Assembly: GCA_028023455.1 (NCBI GenBank)
Contig: JAQFVV010012435.1
Location: 2,542,001 to 2,606,000, forward strand
Length of the DNA: 64,000 bases
Direction of reading: 5' to 3'
DNA from: Epiperipatus broadwayi
Lineage: Eukaryota; Onychophora; Udeonychophora; Euonychophora; Peripatidae
The notes below the pieces were generated by a model. That model worked only from the letters and a program-made list of their open reading frames with translations. It was not told the DNA's origin and did not search any database. Positions 59,603 through 64,000 of the stretch are shown piece by piece (position 1 is the first letter of the stretch; each line of letters starts with the position of its first letter). Position numbers and translations under genes: made by a program.

Positions 59603-59718
59603 AATAATATACTATTATCAAAAACCTTCAGACAAATTCTAATTTATAATATTTACCTAAATTGCATTAAAAAAATAAATTCACATTAGAGTTACAAATT
59701 ACTAACAAATGTGAAACA

Positions 59719-59926
59719 AAGCAAAACTCTCTATACATATTGCCACTCAGTGCAAGCCAGAGTAATCAATGGGTGTCAGAAGGGTGTGCATAAAATCCTC
59801 ATCTAGTGCCTACTCATCCAATATCCCCAGACTAGTTTCTGGCTTGCGGCTTGCACTGAGTGGCAATATGTATAGAGAGTTTTGCCTGTTTTAATAAGTT
59901 ACAAGCAAGCATAAGAAATGGTGATC
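59719..59926. mobile_element. Repeat C copy, palindromic, with target duplication
   Basis: 59,721-59,757 and 59,849-59,885 are exact 37-bp reverse complements. The right side continues into the repeat C 3' end (CTGTTTTAATAAG, then GGTGATCAT). ATGTGAAACA flanks it at 59,709-59,718 and 59,927-59,936, a probable 10-bp target duplication. The middle holds GAAACTAGTCTGGGGAT in complement, but the CTGATGA half of the hammerhead-like core has been replaced by the palindrome. Confidence 0.8.
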
Positions 59927-59936
59927 ATGTGAAACA

Positions 59937-60983
59937 CAAATTAATGCATAATATGGAATATAATACCTTAGCTGTTTGTATGCTACATATTCTTATAAGT
60001 GTCTAGATAGTATAATGATCATTATAAGTGTATTTAAATATAAAGGCAATACAATATTACATCATTACTAAATTGTTTTTTTTAAAATTTCATTTACTTG
60101 AAGTTAATTAACAACTGTAAAATTACAAAGGAATTCTATATTCTTCATACAAAAATCATGTCCATTATGATTTATAAAACTCTTTGTATTGGTGGTCTGC
60201 AACTATTTATTCTGTGGTGGTAAGCTTTGAAACATTTGTTTTACTTCTGACTTTTGTAGCGTATACATTTATTCACCCTATAACAATATGTTTTAGTTGC
60301 TATTTTGTGCAAAAAGATGAAATTTCTTGTATTTTAAAACAATTGGATTTTCACAGTAGCAAAACTGAGTTTATGTATGAAAAGAGACACTTTAATGGAC
60401 ACTATTATGTGTAAAAGAAGCTAAGAAACTAAGTAACTTTTGTGTCATTATTGTTTAAAATTGTAATATATTATTAAGAATAAATATCATGTATAAGTTT
60501 AAACTGTTTTAGTATATAATTTGAGATAATAGCATTGTTTTTTTAGAATAAAAATATACATTATATAGTGGTTAAATAATATTTTATTATATTTAACGTA
60601 TAACATCTAAAATTAATTTATATTATTTTTAAATATATATAAATGTATAAATGGTGATGACATTTTTTTTTTTTTGCAAACACACAAAAGCAGATTATTT
60701 AATTGAAACTTATATATATTGGTAAACAAAAATTAAAAGGAACATTACTTATTAAGATAACTAAAATAAACATTTAGATCCAAAATCCTTGACTACAAAC
60801 ACCTTCTCATTCAATTTGGTTAGTTCATATAATTGAAAATAATGTTCAAACCATTTTTTTAAAAATCTCTTTTGTCTTCTCAGTAAAACACATTAAAAAT
60901 ATCTATAGATTAAATTCCTAATCTCAATATTTTATGGCCTTTTTCAAAGGTGTAAAACAGTATAAATATTGGTGCAAATACAA
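59937..60983. other. Non-coding stretch, nothing recognised
   Basis: AT-rich; the 76-codon frame at 60,184-60,414 is unrecognised. Confidence 0.35.
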
Positions 60984-61078
60984 GCATTGGTGGTCGAGAG
61001 GTCAGCGACAGCTGCTTTATAAGCAGTTATCCTGGGATAGCAGGTTCATGTCCCGGTTGATGCTATGACACATGAGAA
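60981..61078 (+). mobile_element. tRNA-derived SINE, second copy
   Basis: Same family as 52,762: both start CAAGCATTGGTGGTCGAG. A box TGGTCGAGAGG (60,991-61,001), B box GGTTCATGTCC (61,043-61,053), anticodon-like loop TTTATAA. Target duplication unclear (AAATAC on both sides at most). Confidence 0.8.
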
Positions 61079-64000
61079 AAAATACATTATATCAAAAAAT
61101 GTGAAGAATACCCCTCTTTTTAAAATATTACACCTACTACTGCATACATGTGTGTAACATCTAAAATAAAAAACTCCAAGCACTATCAATGTAAATAACT
61201 GAACTATCTTTTCATTGCCATAATTTTAATCACTTTTCAACCTAATATATTATACAGTAAATTTTTTTGAAATACCATTATAAGATAAGTGAATATCAGC
61301 CTACATATTTAAAAAAACTTTATTTGAATGGATTGAAATTTACATGGCAAAGCAATTTCTACTCATTTTAAAACTGCAAATAATTTATAATGTATTACAT
61401 ATAAAAAATAGACTAATATAATGCTAAAATATATGTAATGGTCTTAATGATAAATTTTGAGCCCAATCAATATCTGCAATTGAACTGCCTTTAGTTGCTG
61501 TAAATTCAATAAACCTTTATTTAAAAAATGAGTTTTTTTGGTGTGCCCAAGATATTATATGGAGAATTGATTCAAATTACAAAATAAGAATAGCCAATGT
61601 TGCATCATCCAAGGATTGTTCAAATATTTATATTGATGATACTTAGAATTTATAGTTTGACTGTTATACAAGTGACAACATCCATACCTAATTGATTTCT
61701 GAAATGTGTACAAAAGTTGAAATGTATAAAAATTGAGCAATGTTAAAAAAACCCTCAAAAATTGGTTTTAAAATATTTAGTTTTTAATGAAGGGTATTAG
61801 CATATATAGATAGTCCTCTATATTAATGGCCTTCAACCATTTCACACCTGCAGACTGGCAAAAACAAGGATAAGATTTCTAAGACTGACAGATGTCTACA
61901 GATAAATTTTCTTAAAGATTTAAACTACTTAGCCTTAGATAAGCATAATTGTTATAACTGACTAAAACAATACTAAATCGGGAAAGATATTTTGTACTAA
62001 TATGAATTAAAGAGATTTTGTACTAATATGAATATGAACAGACAGTTCACTATTTAGTATTGTATGTGCATATGTATGTGTGTGCTTGATGCATATATAG
62101 ATTTTCTTTTCTTTGTGGAAATTTACACATTGTACTTTAGATTATTTGATAGTATAATGTAAAATGAATTTATTTTGTATAAGTTTTACAGGAATTGGTT
62201 ATTGTTTTCAGTTCTAAATTTGATTTAAGTTTTAAAAAAGAAATTTATTTATATAAAATCAATTTATAAAATACCCATGATTATATATATATATATTTAC
62301 ATTTCTTGTAAATCAGAGTGGTGTAAAATGTGTTAAGAAAGGAAAAAGTAAAACGTAATTGGAGCTAAAAACAATAAACTAAAACCAACATTTAACAAAT
62401 AGTGTCAAAGGTTGCCTTCGGAGAGACAATCATATATTTGAAGAATCAAAGCAAAAAAACTTGTGGGCGGCCTTTTTTTCTTTACAAAAGCTAGTGCAAA
62501 TGAAGTACAAGGGAGGATTTCTCCTGCTAATTCAATATCTGACTGCCTTCTCTGATCGTTTTTTCTTGCAGACATCAATTGATTCAACTTATTAAGAAGT
62601 GTGTATATATTACTTAAGATGAATGGCTCAAAACAAATAAATAGTGTACAAATCTCTCTCCAAAATCAATTATGGCAAAATTAGTTCACAACAAAAAAAG
62701 GTTCGGTACTCAGTATCTCAATCTTCGTATTTGGGTTTTAAAAGTTCGTTAAAAGAAGACACCTCAGGAATAATGTTTTATCTGTGGCTTAATTTATTAA
62801 AACTTTAAGGAATGCTTGGACTTTAATATAAAGTTAGTTAACTACTCATCATTCTTATTAGTAATTTTTTCTTTGATTTTGACTCCAACCGAAGAATATA
62901 GTAGAAAAAAAGAGCATCTAGAACACTATTTCATTTGAATTTTTTTTCTTCCTGAAAGAAACCAAAAAAAAAAGAGATCAAACTTAACAGAACTAAAGTT
63001 ATGAACTAAATGTGAAACCAAGCATTTGGATTCAAACCAGGGAATAAAAGTATTTAAAACATGAAAGTAATCTGCAGGACTAATTTTCAACAATTTTAAT
63101 TATCACCATTAAATATGAAGACATCAAGTATCAATGTAGCTACATCCTGAATGAAAATAATTTTATGTGCATCCATAATCATATAATGTGTTTTCCAAGG
63201 CAGTGAACTGAAAAATGGTAATTGGTAGGTGGACAATACATACGTGTTTTCTGTCAAATTAGTTTTGACTGTATAAAGTATTCAGACTGAGCTTTGAAGG
63301 AACCCAACCAATTAGACAATGTGTAATGTTTTATTGTTTATTTATTTTGATTTTATTTATAGGTTCGTTAGTATGTTTAATAGATATTTAACAGTTATAG
63401 GAATTTTTTTTTTAAAAAAGAAATGATTTTGACCTATAAAAGACTATTGAAAAAAAATGTTAATGTGTAATAATGAGAAAGCATAAATGCTTATAAATTT
63501 GTTATATGGAAAAAAATTTTTTTTTATTATCAAAATTATATCCCTATTATTAGATGTGTGAAAAATATTTGAATAGTCATTGCTATGCCATAACATGTAG
63601 ATGTGATATGTGATTGTGAGAGGTTGAATGAATGTTGCTGGGTGCTTGACTTTGAAATTAATGATACATGGGTTTGGTTTGTGATCAGTCAAAACTGTCA
63701 TTTTTCATCAAGACTATAATCCGTGTGTATATGTTAAAGCTGTAAATGTTGAATATTACTGGGGTAGAGTTATCGTACTACCTCGAATGGATAGATAGGA
63801 AATAACTATATCATAATTTAGTTACTATGTATGCAGGTATTGGGAGATCAAGGACTTGATTCCAGCACCATTTGTATTTATTATTTAAGTAGGAAATTAT
63901 TGATACAGTCGTGGTAAAATGTTTTGCATGCCTATTTAAAGTAAATGTGTAGAGACTAGTTTCTCATGTAATATGTAGCCTCAGGAAGAATGCAGTTCTC
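61079..64000. other. Non-coding stretch, nothing recognised
   Basis: AT-rich. Tandem pair ATTTTGTACTAATATGAAT at 61,990-62,030. A GC-richer patch at 62,405-62,590 has a 60-codon minus frame (MSARKNDQRRQSDIELAGEI) and, on the plus strand, a TTTTTTCTTGCAG acceptor-like site; neither is convincing. 63,590-63,890 may be an old tRNA-like repeat (GACTTGATTCCAGCACC). Confidence 0.35.

Noticed and set aside
62405-62587. Sixty-codon minus frame and a plus-strand acceptor-like TTTTTTCTTGCAG
   Set aside because: The two signals are on opposite strands and neither has a matching donor or recognised protein.

Overview
This is nuclear DNA from an AT-rich, repeat-dense animal genome. By eye only about a quarter of the bases are G or C. 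No complete protein-coding host gene was recognised. The lineage is not resolved: the mix of an RTE-type LINE with (TGA)n tails, a Ty3/Gypsy element of the K02A2.6 type, a Helitron, a tRNA-derived SINE, foldback elements and long (AT)n microsatellites is typical of invertebrates such as molluscs, cnidarians, flatworms and arthropods. Nothing bacterial, no CRISPR array and no rRNA were seen.

Layout. 0-8.5 kb: an RTE 3' tail, a large foldback element (1.2-2.0 kb), a 72-bp retroposed fragment with 15-bp target duplications, the first copies of repeats A and B, two (AT)n tracts and a promoter-like box near 4.9 kb. 9.4 kb: the best host-gene candidate, a 130-bp open segment with good splice signals. 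11.0-16.4 kb: a decayed non-LTR element interrupted by a Ty3/Gypsy element (12,200-15,886) with two 630-bp LTRs, a GAGAG target duplication, a gag remnant and a DD35E integrase; protease, RT and most of RNase H are gone. 17-27 kb: foldback elements, another RTE tail, repeat B, the palindromic repeat C, and a 3.2-kb nest of inverted and tandem repeats. 31-34 kb: two RTE reverse-transcriptase fragments. 36-38 kb: a ~400-bp satellite that switches orientation once. 38-41 kb: an inverted-repeat element and two protein-like segments on the minus strand. 43.5-44.5 kb: a second inverted tandem array (D), related to the satellite. 45.5-46.1 kb: a short Helitron with both termini. 52.8 and 61.0 kb: two tRNA-derived SINEs. 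52.9-54.4 kb: an RTE endonuclease fragment. 59-60 kb: a foldback element and a palindromic repeat C copy.

The most interesting signal is shared by several of these repeats. The satellite, array D and repeat C each carry a hammerhead-ribozyme-like core: CTGANGA, a short hairpin, GAAA(C), a tiny palindromic stem III, an NTH cleavage triplet and a closing stem I. In the satellite all three stems can be drawn, and stem I is a perfect 6 bp (CCTTCA/TGAAGG). Type I hammerheads with minimal palindromic stem III are known from animal satellites, Penelope-like elements and retrozymes, so this looks like a family of ribozyme-bearing retroposons and satellites. Activity is unproven, and a mismatch at the base of stem II recurs in every copy.
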